Assembly: GCA_035565775.1 (NCBI GenBank)
Contig: DATMRW010000008.1
Coordinates: forward strand, 124,001 to 188,000
Direction: 5' to 3'
Source: PRO6 sp035565775
Lineage (GTDB): Bacteria > Pseudomonadota > Alphaproteobacteria > Rhizobiales > Xanthobacteraceae
DNA: 64,000 nt
Shown here piece by piece: positions 20,439 through 28,375 of the stretch. The position numbers and the translations under genes were made by a program. Below the pieces are notes generated by a model. That model had not been told where the DNA came from. It saw only the letters and a list, made by a program, of their open reading frames with translations, and ran no database searches. Positions within the stretch are counted from its first letter, which is position 1; every line of letters begins with the position of its first letter.

Positions 20439-21209
20439 TCAGTTGCCGCGCCAGGGGACGGCACGCTGTTCGATTTTGTCGAAGGCCAGGCTCAGGCTGG
20501 CGCCGAGAGCCGCCAAAATCACGACCCACGCATACATCTCGCGCACCTGAAACGCGCGCTGGCTGTCGAGGATGACGAAGCCAAGGCCGTTTTCGCCCGC
20601 CAGCATCTCCGCCAGCACCACGAGCACGACGCCAAGGCTGAGGCCCACCTTCATGCCGGCGAAGATCGACGGCAGCGATGCCGGCAGGATGACCTGCATC
20701 ACCGTGCGCCAGCGCGAGCACTGGAACGTGCGCGCCGTGTCGAGCAGCACCGGATCGATGCCGCGCACGCCCTGAAACGTATTGATGAGCACAGGAAAGA
20801 CGGCGGCGAAGACCACCACGGTCACCATCGTCGCCTTGCCGATGCCGAGGAACAGGAACAGCGCCGGCACCAGCGCCGATTTCGGAATCGGCCGCAACAG
20901 TTCGACCAGCGGCTCGAGAAGGCCGTAGGCCGCGCGGCTGCACCCCATCCACATGCCGAGCGTGATGCCGAGCAGGCAGGCGATGCCATATCCGGCAAGG
21001 AAGAGCAGAACCGTATGCGCAAGCGGCGCCAAAAATTCGCCGCTGGTGAGGATCGCGACCAGCGTGTCGAAAATCATCGATGGTGCGGGCACCAGCACGG
21101 GATTGACCAGACGATAGCGCGCCGCCATCTCCCACAGAAGCAGCACCGTGATGAGCGACGCCAGCCCAACCCCGCGCGCCACCCAGCTCTCGGGCAAAAG
21201 CTTACGCAT
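20439..21209 (-). CDS. ABC transporter permease (SsuC/TauC type), first permease of the cluster
   Basis: 256 residues, about six helices, EAA loop DTARTFQCSRWRTVMQVILPASLP. Its start overlaps the ATPase stop by eight bases. It is clearly related to, but not identical with, the second permease at 18574-19410. It probably forms the channel, alone or as a heterodimer. Confidence 0.9.
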   Translation of the reverse strand: MRKLLPESWVARGVGLASLITVLLLWEMAARYRLVNPVLVPAPSMIFDTLVAILTSGEFLAPLAHTVLLFLAGYGIACLLGITLGMWMGCSRAAYGLLEPLVELLRPIPKSALVPALFLFLGIGKATMVTVVVFAAVFPVLINTFQGVRGIDPVLLDTARTFQCSRWRTVMQVILPASLPSIFAGMKVGLSLGVVLVVLAEMLAGENGLGFVILDSQRAFQVREMYAWVVILAALGASLSLAFDKIEQRAVPWRGN

Positions 21210-22002
21210 GCGCGGCGCCCGGCACCTGGCCGCCGAGCAGCGACGTCATCAGATAGTGGCGCAGCTCGAGGAAGCGGCGATCCTCCTTGGTGGTGATCGC
21301 ATTGCGCGGACGCTCCAGCGGTACATCGAGCACCTCGACGATCGACGACGGCCGCTTGCCGAGCACGGCGACGCGATCCGCCAGAAACACCGCCTCCTCG
21401 ACATCGTGCGTGACAAGAATCGCCGTGAGACCGTTGCTCTTCCACAGGTCCAGAATGAGCGCGTGCAGCTCCATCCGCGTCAGCGCGTCCACCGCGCTGA
21501 ACGGCTCGTCGAGCAGCAGCATTTTCGGCTCCGCCGCCAGGGCGCGGGCGATCGCCACACGCTGCTGCATGCCGCCGGAAAGCTGCCACGGATATTTGTT
21601 CTCGAACCCGGCGAGCCCGACCTGCCGCAGATATTCCTGGCACTTGCCGCGCAGCGCGGCGCGCTGCGCGCGTCCCTCGCCCTCACGCGGGAACATCACG
21701 TTGTCGAGCACCGTGCGCCAGGGAAACAGCGATTTGGCATATTGCTGGAAGAGATAGACGACGCGGTCCGGCGGCGCGTGCACCGCCTTGCCGTCGACCA
21801 TCACCTCGCCGGATGACGGCTCCATCAGACCCGCCGCGATCCGCAGCAGCGTCGATTTCCCGCAGCCAGAGGGGCCGACGATTGCCAAAAACTCCGATGG
21901 CGCGACGTTGAGCGAAATGTCATCGAGCGCGAGCACACGCTCCTTGTCATCGACCGAGCCGAAGAACTTGCGGATGTTCTTCAAGGTGAGCTGCGCAGTC
22001 AT
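21202..22002 (-). CDS. ABC transporter ATP-binding protein (SsuB/TauB type)
   Basis: 266 residues from the ATG at 22002 (GGAAAG upstream). Walker A GPSGCGKST, Q-loop VYLFQQYAKSLFPW, signature LSGGMQQR, Walker B MLLLDEP and the switch His in LVTHDVEEA are all intact. It powers the importer formed by the two downstream permeases and the binding protein. It sits between a YtcJ-type amidohydrolase and its permease in a leftward catabolic operon. Confidence 0.92.
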   Translation of the reverse strand: MTAQLTLKNIRKFFGSVDDKERVLALDDISLNVAPSEFLAIVGPSGCGKSTLLRIAAGLMEPSSGEVMVDGKAVHAPPDRVVYLFQQYAKSLFPWRTVLDNVMFPREGEGRAQRAALRGKCQEYLRQVGLAGFENKYPWQLSGGMQQRVAIARALAAEPKMLLLDEPFSAVDALTRMELHALILDLWKSNGLTAILVTHDVEEAVFLADRVAVLGKRPSSIVEVLDVPLERPRNAITTKEDRRFLELRHYLMTSLLGGQVPGAAHA

Positions 22003-22092
22003 CCGATGTCTTTCCGGGATGCCGATCGAAGGTGAACGATCCGCGCTTCCCTTACCTATGCGAACCAAACTTTGGTGCTGCCGCCGCCGGCC

Positions 22093-23730
22093 TCACCGCT
22101 GATAGACGGTGTCGCCGCCGACGACGGTGGTGATCACCGAAATGTCTTTGAGCGCCTCGTCCGGCACGGTCAGGGGATCGCCCGACAGGACGACATAGTC
22201 GGCGAGCTTGCCAGCCTCGATCGAGCCGGTGAGATTTTCCGAGAAGGAATAGCGCGCGGCCGAGCTGGTATAGAGGCGCAGCGCCTCCTCCCGCGTCACC
22301 GTCTGATCGGCGCCGTAGACGGTGCCGTGCATGTCCTTGCGCGTCACCATCACATACATGTTGATGAACGGATTGACCGGGTTGATCGAATAGTCGGTCC
22401 CCTGCGCGACCATATCCATGCCCATCTCGTCGATCAGGAGGCGCATCGGTACCGCGCGGTCCGCGGTTTCCTTGCCGAGGTAGCGGGCGATGGTTGGCGC
22501 CTTGTCCCACAGAAACACACTCTGCGCATCGACGCGCACGCCGAGCGCCTTGGCCCGCTTCATCTGGTCGGCATGCATCAGGCTGCCGTGGATGACGATG
22601 AAACGACGATCCCTGATCGACTTTTCCTTGTCGGCATAGGCGTAGGCGTCGAGCACCTTGTCGATGGCCGCATCGCCCACCGCATGGGTGCCGACACGCC
22701 AGCCGTAGCGGTTCGCGATCGCCACAAGCTGGTTGAGGCGATCCTGCGGAATGACGGTGACACCGTGATAGCCGGGCTCGTCGGGATAGCTTTCGCGCAT
22801 GTCGGCGGTGCGCAGCGTCATGCCGCCGTCGACCTGCAGCTTGACGCCGGAGAAGCTCAGCCACTCGTCGCCGAAATCGGACATCGCGCCGATCATCGAA
22901 AAGAACTTTTCCCACTCCTCGACGCTGATCGACGGATTGAGGCCGCCGGTCGGCGCGAACATCGCGCTCACGCGCAAGGTCGATTGCCGACGCTGGCGGA
23001 TGATCTGGTTGATACGCATGTCGGCGGGATTGACCGCCGCGCTGATCGCGCTGGTGATGCCGTGGCGGTTGAGATAGGCCATCGCGTCGCGCATCTGCTG
23101 AACGCGAACCTCCTCCGGCCATGGCGGAAGCAGAGCATCGACCAGATCCTCGGCGCGCTCTTCCAGCACGCCGTTCGGCTCGCCCGTCTCCTTGTCGCGA
23201 TGGATCTCGCCGCCGTCGGGATTGGGCGTATCGCGGGTGATGCCGGCGAGCTCAAGCGCGCGGCTGTTCGCAAGCGTAAAGTGACCGATCGGCAGGCACA
23301 CCGGATGATCGGGCGCGGCCTCGTCCAGCTCCCAGCGGTTGAGGAAGCGCTTTTCCTTGAGCTGTGACACAGGGTGCCACATCCGCCCGCGGATCCACTC
23401 GCCGGGCGGGGTTTTCTTCGCCATCTCGGTGACGCGGGCAAGCGCCTCGGCCACCGTAGTCACGCCCTCGAAGCCGACGGTGAAATTCAGCAGCCCCGCC
23501 GCCTCGACATGGACATGCGTGTCGATCAGCCCCGGAACGATCGTCCGCCTCTGCGCATCCACCACACCGGTGTCCGGCCCGCGCCACGCATCGATCTCGT
23601 CAGTGCTGCCCACCGCGATGAAGCGTCCGTCGCGAATGGCAAAGCCCTGCGCGATGGAGAATGCGGGATCAACGGTGATCACCCTGGCATTGGTTACGAT
23701 GGTGTCGGCGTAGCGGGCGCTTGCGCTCAT
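22093..23730 (-). CDS. YtcJ-type metal-dependent amidohydrolase
   Basis: 545 residues from the ATG at 23730 (GGAAGGAAC upstream). An N-terminal beta-sandwich (TIVTNARVITVDPAFS) and the TIM-barrel motif DTHVHVEAAG begin the amidohydrolase fold. GTHAVGDAAI and GTDYSINPVNPF supply further metal or catalytic residues, and the C-terminal LYTSSAARYSFSENLTGSIEAGKLADYVVLS closes it. The family hydrolyses amide or cyclic amide bonds, with exact substrates mostly unknown. Its place upstream of the importer suggests it releases the aromatic compound from an amide precursor. Confidence 0.87.
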   Translation of the reverse strand: MSASARYADTIVTNARVITVDPAFSIAQGFAIRDGRFIAVGSTDEIDAWRGPDTGVVDAQRRTIVPGLIDTHVHVEAAGLLNFTVGFEGVTTVAEALARVTEMAKKTPPGEWIRGRMWHPVSQLKEKRFLNRWELDEAAPDHPVCLPIGHFTLANSRALELAGITRDTPNPDGGEIHRDKETGEPNGVLEERAEDLVDALLPPWPEEVRVQQMRDAMAYLNRHGITSAISAAVNPADMRINQIIRQRRQSTLRVSAMFAPTGGLNPSISVEEWEKFFSMIGAMSDFGDEWLSFSGVKLQVDGGMTLRTADMRESYPDEPGYHGVTVIPQDRLNQLVAIANRYGWRVGTHAVGDAAIDKVLDAYAYADKEKSIRDRRFIVIHGSLMHADQMKRAKALGVRVDAQSVFLWDKAPTIARYLGKETADRAVPMRLLIDEMGMDMVAQGTDYSINPVNPFINMYVMVTRKDMHGTVYGADQTVTREEALRLYTSSAARYSFSENLTGSIEAGKLADYVVLSGDPLTVPDEALKDISVITTVVGGDTVYQR

Positions 23731-23796
23731 TATGTTCCTTCCCAGTTGCGCGGCCCGCACATTCCTGACGTGCGGACCATGCGCGAATTCATTCTC

Positions 23797-24747
23797 TCAG
23801 TCGCCCGCCAGCCGCGGGAACAGGGTCAGCGCGTTGTTGCGTTCGATCTTTTCCAGCACCTCCGGCGCAAGGCCGAGTTTGCCCATACCTTCGACACTGG
23901 CGGCCATGGTCCGCTCCGGCGCGAACGGATAGTCGCTGCCGAACAGGATCTGCTCCGGCGGCAGCAGCATCGTCAACGCGCTAAACGAGTAAGGATTGGC
24001 CGAGAGCGCCGTATCGAAATAGAGCCGCTTAAGCTCGAACATCACGCCGTCCGGCACCTTGCTGCGCAGGTCGGCGCGCATCTCGAGCCGCGAGATCCGC
24101 TCGGCGAGGAACGGCACGGTGCCGCCGGCGTGATTGAAGATGAACTTGATGTTGCGGCAGCGCGTGAAGGTGCCGCTGAACAGAAGGCTGACGACTGTGC
24201 GCGTGGTGTCGAACGGGAATTCCAGCGTCGCGGCCGGAATGCCGAGATTTTCGCCGCCGCCGACCGGCTCGTCGGGGTGAAAGAAGACCACCGCGCCGCG
24301 CCGGTTGAGCTCATCGAAGATCGGCGCGAAGGCCGGGTCGCCCGGATAGCGGCCGTCGATATGGGTCATCATCACCACGCCGTCGAGCTTCAGCTCATCG
24401 AGCGCATAGGAGATTTCCTTGAGGCAGGCATCGACGTCCGGCATCGGCAGCCCGGCGAAGACGCCAAAACGCTTGCCGTGGTCGGCGATGATCCGCGCGC
24501 CGTAGTCGTTGCATGCGCGCGCCAGAACCTGCGCCTGCGCCGCATCGCCGCAAGCGAAGCCCGGCGCGGAGATCGACATCACCGCCTTGCCGATGCCGTT
24601 GCGCTCCATCGCCTCGAGCGACTGATCCGGCGACCATTGCGGCGTCTTTCCCGCCACGATGAGCCGGCCGATGCGCTCCTCGCCGATGGCGCCGACATAG
24701 CCGGGCGGAATGAGGTGATGGTGAACGTCGATTCTATGAGCGGTCAT
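23797..24747 (-). CDS. ACMSD-like amidohydrolase (probable non-oxidative decarboxylase)
   Basis: 316 residues from the ATG at 24747. The N-terminal DVHHHLIPP gives the HxH metal site, FIFNHAGGTVPF a further His, and ILFGSDYPFAPE the catalytic Asp. This is the amidohydrolase-related family that includes aminocarboxymuconate-semialdehyde decarboxylase and several aromatic acid decarboxylases. Next to extradiol dioxygenase genes it could decarboxylate the ring-cleavage product. A hydrolase role cannot be excluded. Confidence 0.82.
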   Translation of the reverse strand: MTAHRIDVHHHLIPPGYVGAIGEERIGRLIVAGKTPQWSPDQSLEAMERNGIGKAVMSISAPGFACGDAAQAQVLARACNDYGARIIADHGKRFGVFAGLPMPDVDACLKEISYALDELKLDGVVMMTHIDGRYPGDPAFAPIFDELNRRGAVVFFHPDEPVGGGENLGIPAATLEFPFDTTRTVVSLLFSGTFTRCRNIKFIFNHAGGTVPFLAERISRLEMRADLRSKVPDGVMFELKRLYFDTALSANPYSFSALTMLLPPEQILFGSDYPFAPERTMAASVEGMGKLGLAPEVLEKIERNNALTLFPRLAGD

Positions 24748-24867
24748 ACTTGCCTGGCCATATCTATCAAATTTCTCAGCGCGCACACCGCGCCATTCGG
24801 CCGGAGGGCGAAACGGCCATCCTCACGGATGGCCGCCATCCGGCCCTGTCGTCAAACCATCCGCCGA

Positions 24868-25176
24868 TCAATCGGCCCTCGGGGTTCCGGTCAGCGAGGC
24901 GACGAGATTTTTCGAAGCCTCGACCGCTCCCTTGCCCGCATCGTTGCCCCAGATGAAGCGCGAGAGCTGACCGCCGAGATAGGGGTGCATGCCAAGATCG
25001 TAGAGCTTGCGGAAATCGCGCTCCTCGATCGCCTTGCGCTCCTCGGGCAGGAAGGCATAGCGGTCGAGCACCGCCGCTTCGTTGATCTTGAATTCCTCGC
25101 GCAGCTCAGGATTCCATTTCATATCCTGAACGAGATCGTGAGCCGCAAGGTTTGGATTGAACGTTTCCCAGGCCAT
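24868..25176 (-). CDS. LigA-type small subunit of extradiol ring-cleavage dioxygenase
   Basis: 102 residues, all helical in appearance, matching the LigA family: DMKWNPELREEFKINEAAVLDRYAF, EERKAIEERDF and DLGMHPYLGGQLSR. LigA caps the active site of the LigB catalytic subunit in class III extradiol dioxygenases. It is shorter at the N-terminus than protocatechuate 4,5-dioxygenase LigA. It starts nine bases after the LigB gene, a typical operon pair. Confidence 0.85.
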   Translation of the reverse strand: MAWETFNPNLAAHDLVQDMKWNPELREEFKINEAAVLDRYAFLPEERKAIEERDFRKLYDLGMHPYLGGQLSRFIWGNDAGKGAVEASKNLVASLTGTPRAD

Positions 25177-25185
25177 GACGTCCCC

Positions 25186-26046
25186 TCACCTCTTGTTCGC
25201 GTCGAGGTCCCAGATGACCCCGCCGACACCGCACCGAAAGCTCGGCCATCCGGTATAACCAAAGCTCCTGCCCGGCAGTTCGCCGATCGCGGCCATCACC
25301 GGGAACCACGACAGCACCTCGGCGGTGCCGCCGACGCCGGCCGCCTCCATGCGCTCCACCGTCATTTCCCGGAGCAGCCGCTCGTGGTCGCCCGCCTCGC
25401 ACAGCGCGAGGAACGCCCGGTCGAACTCCTCGTCGATCTTGAAATATTTTGCGCCGCCCGGCTCGTGGCTGAGGCCACCCGAGCCGAGAAGCCCGACGCG
25501 CATTTCCGCGGGCAGATCATTGGCGATGAAATCCGCCATCGCCTTGCCGACCTCAAAGCACTTTTGCGCATCCGGGAACGGCGGCACCGTGCAGTTCTGC
25601 AGGATCGGAACGATGGTGATGTCGCTCTGATCGAGATCGGTCATCACAACCGGCACCGAGAGATTGTCGTCAAAATTCAGGTTCTCGTGCTTGGCGACCA
25701 TGCGGATGCCGCGCCGGGTCATGCCCTGAAACAGCGCCTTGGCCACCTCGGGATTACCCTTGGCGACGTACTTGCGGCAGTCGATCCACTCCTGAAACCA
25801 TTCATGGGGGCCGCTGTGCTCCGCCGCCATGCCGATCAAAAAGTCTGGGTAAAAGGTGATGCGACTGTTCGACAGATGATCGTTGGCAAACACGAACAGA
25901 ACGTCGGGGCGCGTCGCCTCCAGCTGCTTCTTGATCGCCGCAAACGTATCGGACACGACCTTTTGCGACTCGGGCGGCGCCTTGTCGAATAGGCCGACCA
26001 TCGCAGGAGCATGCGGCGCTCCGGCAGCGAATACGATTTGTGCCAT
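25186..26046 (-). CDS. LigB-type catalytic subunit of class III extradiol dioxygenase
   Basis: 286 residues. Iron ligands expected for the family are visible: His12 in GAPHAP, the His in FANDHLSN, and an acidic ligand in the C-terminal half. LGSGGLSHEPGG holds the conserved acid-base His region. The enzyme should insert both atoms of O2 next to a catechol-type diol. GGGGGAGGAATAAG precedes the ATG. It is the first gene of a leftward operon, divergent from a GntR gene. The substrate is not determined; it is related to protocatechuate, gallate and aminophenol enzymes. Confidence 0.87.
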   Translation of the reverse strand: MAQIVFAAGAPHAPAMVGLFDKAPPESQKVVSDTFAAIKKQLEATRPDVLFVFANDHLSNSRITFYPDFLIGMAAEHSGPHEWFQEWIDCRKYVAKGNPEVAKALFQGMTRRGIRMVAKHENLNFDDNLSVPVVMTDLDQSDITIVPILQNCTVPPFPDAQKCFEVGKAMADFIANDLPAEMRVGLLGSGGLSHEPGGAKYFKIDEEFDRAFLALCEAGDHERLLREMTVERMEAAGVGGTAEVLSWFPVMAAIGELPGRSFGYTGWPSFRCGVGGVIWDLDANKR

Positions 26047-26361
26047 CTTATTCCTCCCCCGGCGTTTTGTTATTGGGCGAGTTTATATCAATCGATCTGG
26101 ATTATTCAACATCGATGATTACATAAATTTTGGAAAATGCCGAAACTTAGATGTGGCGCGGCCGCAGCGAACTTTGGCGCACAATCGAACGCTCGCGCCA
26201 AATCGAGCCGGCGCGATGCGGTGTGCCGGGGCTTTTTTGCCGTTCGCACCGCCACCGGCGCCCGATCAGCCGCTAAACCCTTGTCGGGCGAAAACGGATT
26301 CTTTTATATTCATGCACCCGACTGATTTTATAAATCCTGCCCTGCTCAACATGATGGCGTC
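26047..26361. promoter_or_regulatory. Divergent promoter region between ligB-type gene and GntR gene
   Basis: 315 bases, AT-rich in the first 90 and the last 50. It contains the element ATAAATTTTGGAA (26123-26135), which recurs with one change upstream of the second GntR gene, two ATCGAT palindromes about 20 bases apart near 26091 and 26111, and an imperfect GATTTTATAAATC near the GntR start. These are candidate regulator sites. No ORF is credible. Confidence 0.45.
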
Positions 26362-27246
26362 ATGAACAAACCTGGCTTCGCATGGGGACCCGCAACGCGG
26401 CTCCCGCAACCCGACTCCCCGAAAACGCTGGCGGATGAAGCCTATCAGCGCATTCATGACGACATCATCAGCGGGCAGTTCGCGCCGAACGATAAGCTGC
26501 AGCCCGACGCCTTGCGCCAGCGCTACAACATCGGCCTCAGCCCCCTGCGCGAGGCGCTGTCGCGCGTAGCGCTGGAGGGACTGGCCGTCGCCGAAGGCCA
26601 GCGCGGTTTTTTCGTCGCGCCGGCCACGCGCGGCGAGCTCCACGACATCGCCGACCTGCGCACCAGCCTGTCGATGATGGCGCTCGAACGTTCGATCCGC
26701 TTCGGCGGTGACGAGTGGGAGAACAGCGTCGTCACGACCTATTACCAGCTCCACAAGCTCGAAACCCAGACAAAGCGCGACCCGGACAGCTACCGCGACG
26801 AATGGGAGCGGCGAAACCGAGACTTTCATCAGGCCCTCGAGTCGGGCTGCGGCTCACCCTGGCTGCTCCACTTCTGCGACATCCTTTATGATCAGCACGA
26901 GCGCTATCGGCGCCGGTTCGTCGTCTACACCGATATCGACGCGGCCATCGCCGAGGAGCACCGGCAGATCATGGAGCTTGCGCTCGCCCGCGACCTGCGA
27001 GCCTGCGAAGTGCTGAAAGCCCATTTCGAGCACGCCTCAAAAGTCATCTCCGACTTCATGGAGCGCGCCGAGACTGCCGCCGCCGCGAAAAAGGCCGGCG
27101 CAGGCGATCCCGCGGCGGCAAAGCCGACACGAGCGAGGACGACCAAAGCTACCACGACCAAGGCGACCTCCGCCAAGACTGCCGCCGGCAAGACGGCGAA
27201 GACCGCCGGCAGCAGCAAGCCGGTGAAGCGAACAACCCGGTTCTGA
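26362..27246 (+). CDS. GntR-family regulator (FCD domain) with histone-H1-like tail
   Basis: 294 residues. The winged helix is at about residues 22-90 (AYQRIHDDIISGQFAPND, SPLREALSRVALEGLA), followed by an all-helical FCD effector domain to about 240 with metal or ligand positions in RNRDFHQAL and EEHRQIM. From about residue 243 the protein continues with roughly 50 residues of Ala, Lys and Thr repeats (KATTTKATSAKTAAGKTAKT), like eukaryotic H1 or bacterial AlgP/HU tails. It is divergent from the dioxygenase operon, which it probably controls. Confidence 0.88.
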   Translation: MNKPGFAWGPATRLPQPDSPKTLADEAYQRIHDDIISGQFAPNDKLQPDALRQRYNIGLSPLREALSRVALEGLAVAEGQRGFFVAPATRGELHDIADLRTSLSMMALERSIRFGGDEWENSVVTTYYQLHKLETQTKRDPDSYRDEWERRNRDFHQALESGCGSPWLLHFCDILYDQHERYRRRFVVYTDIDAAIAEEHRQIMELALARDLRACEVLKAHFEHASKVISDFMERAETAAAAKKAGAGDPAAAKPTRARTTKATTTKATSAKTAAGKTAKTAGSSKPVKRTTRF

Positions 27247-27406
27247 CGGCAGGCCGCTGCTCCACCTTCAAAGCCTCTCCCGGCCCTTCGGCGCGCGAAC
27301 AGCGCACCGCAGCGGCCGGCGCACCTTTTTGCGCTGGATCGCCACTTTCCGGCCGCGGCCGCCTAGGCGGCGCACAAGTCCCGCCTAGTCCAACTTTTCG
27401 AAATTT

Positions 27407-27419
27407 ATACATTTTGGAA
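27407..27419 (+). promoter_or_regulatory. Candidate operator shared with the dioxygenase promoter
   Basis: ATACATTTTGGAA matches ATAAATTTTGGAA at 26123-26135 in 12 of 13 positions. Both copies lie in promoter regions of the aromatic cluster. Binding by one of the two GntR proteins is inference. Confidence 0.4.
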
Positions 27420-27546
27420 GAGCGACACCGGCTGCAACGCCGGCAAATCGCAATATTTTTCGTTGAAATGACGCGAACGGAGCACGCCTCCACCATTGTA
27501 ATTTCGGAATTTGTCTGCCACTGTTTGATTTGCCAGCCACAAACGA

Positions 27547-28263
27547 ATGAAACAGATGGCCTCCAGTCCCGACAAAACCCTCACCGAAAAAGCGTATCGA
27601 AAACTTCGCAACGACATCGTTGCCGGACGGCTGGCGCCCGGGGTCAAACTCAAACTGGAAGGCCTCGTCGCCGACTATGAAGTCGGCATGTCGCCGCTGC
27701 GCGAGGCCCTGACGCGCCTCGTCGGCGACCTTCTCGTGACGTCGGAAGGCCAGCGCGGCTTCTGGGTCGCGCCGCTGTCGCTGGTCGAACTCGATGACGT
27801 CTCGCAGGTGCGCTCGATGATCGAGACCGAAGCGCTCAACCGCTCCATCATGAATGGCGATGCCACGTGGGAGAATGCCGTCAAGGCCGCGTTCGACGAG
27901 CTCGCCGCCGTCGAGCGCGATCTGCCAAGCGGCCCGGAGCCGCTCGATCCGCCGCTGTTGGAAACGTGGGAGGAGCGCAACCGCGCCTTCCACGCCGCGC
28001 TGGCCTCGGCTTCCAACTCGCCCACGCTGATGCGGCTGCGCGACCAGCTCTATCAGCAGTCAGAACGCTACCGCCGCGTCTCGCTCGACCGCTCGCGCGG
28101 CTGGCGCAACGTTCATGACGAGCACATCGCGATCTACGAAGCTGCCCTCGCCCGCAATGCGCTCCGCGCCTGCCGGATGACCGAACATCATCTCGCCAAG
28201 ACCACCGAAGAAGTGCGCCGTGCCATCGCGGCGCTGGCTGCGGACGACGGCTCGGCCGACTGA
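27547..28263 (+). CDS. GntR-family regulator (FCD domain)
   Basis: About 238 residues. The start may be the ATG at 27547 or the one three codons later; neither has a strong ribosome site. The winged helix (KAYRKLRNDIVAGRLAPGV, SPLREALTRLVGDLL) is followed by an FCD domain with the typical EERNRAFHAAL and DEHIAIYEAAL metal or ligand helices. It is similar to its neighbour at 26362 but lacks the basic tail. It is placed directly before the dehydrogenase gene it may regulate. Confidence 0.88.
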   Translation: MKQMASSPDKTLTEKAYRKLRNDIVAGRLAPGVKLKLEGLVADYEVGMSPLREALTRLVGDLLVTSEGQRGFWVAPLSLVELDDVSQVRSMIETEALNRSIMNGDATWENAVKAAFDELAAVERDLPSGPEPLDPPLLETWEERNRAFHAALASASNSPTLMRLRDQLYQQSERYRRVSLDRSRGWRNVHDEHIAIYEAALARNALRACRMTEHHLAKTTEEVRRAIAALAADDGSAD

Positions 28264-28375
28264 CTGCGCCGCCCCTGTCCGGTTGACGACCCGAGCCCGC
28301 CCGCTGCGCGCATCGCTCATCCGTAATCACAAGAAGACCCCAAAACTGCCCAAGGCTATTCGACTGGAGACCCGA

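Noticed and set aside
23374..25992. 872-codon plus-strand open frame
   Set aside because: Runs antisense through parts of four real genes; composition is that of a shadow frame.
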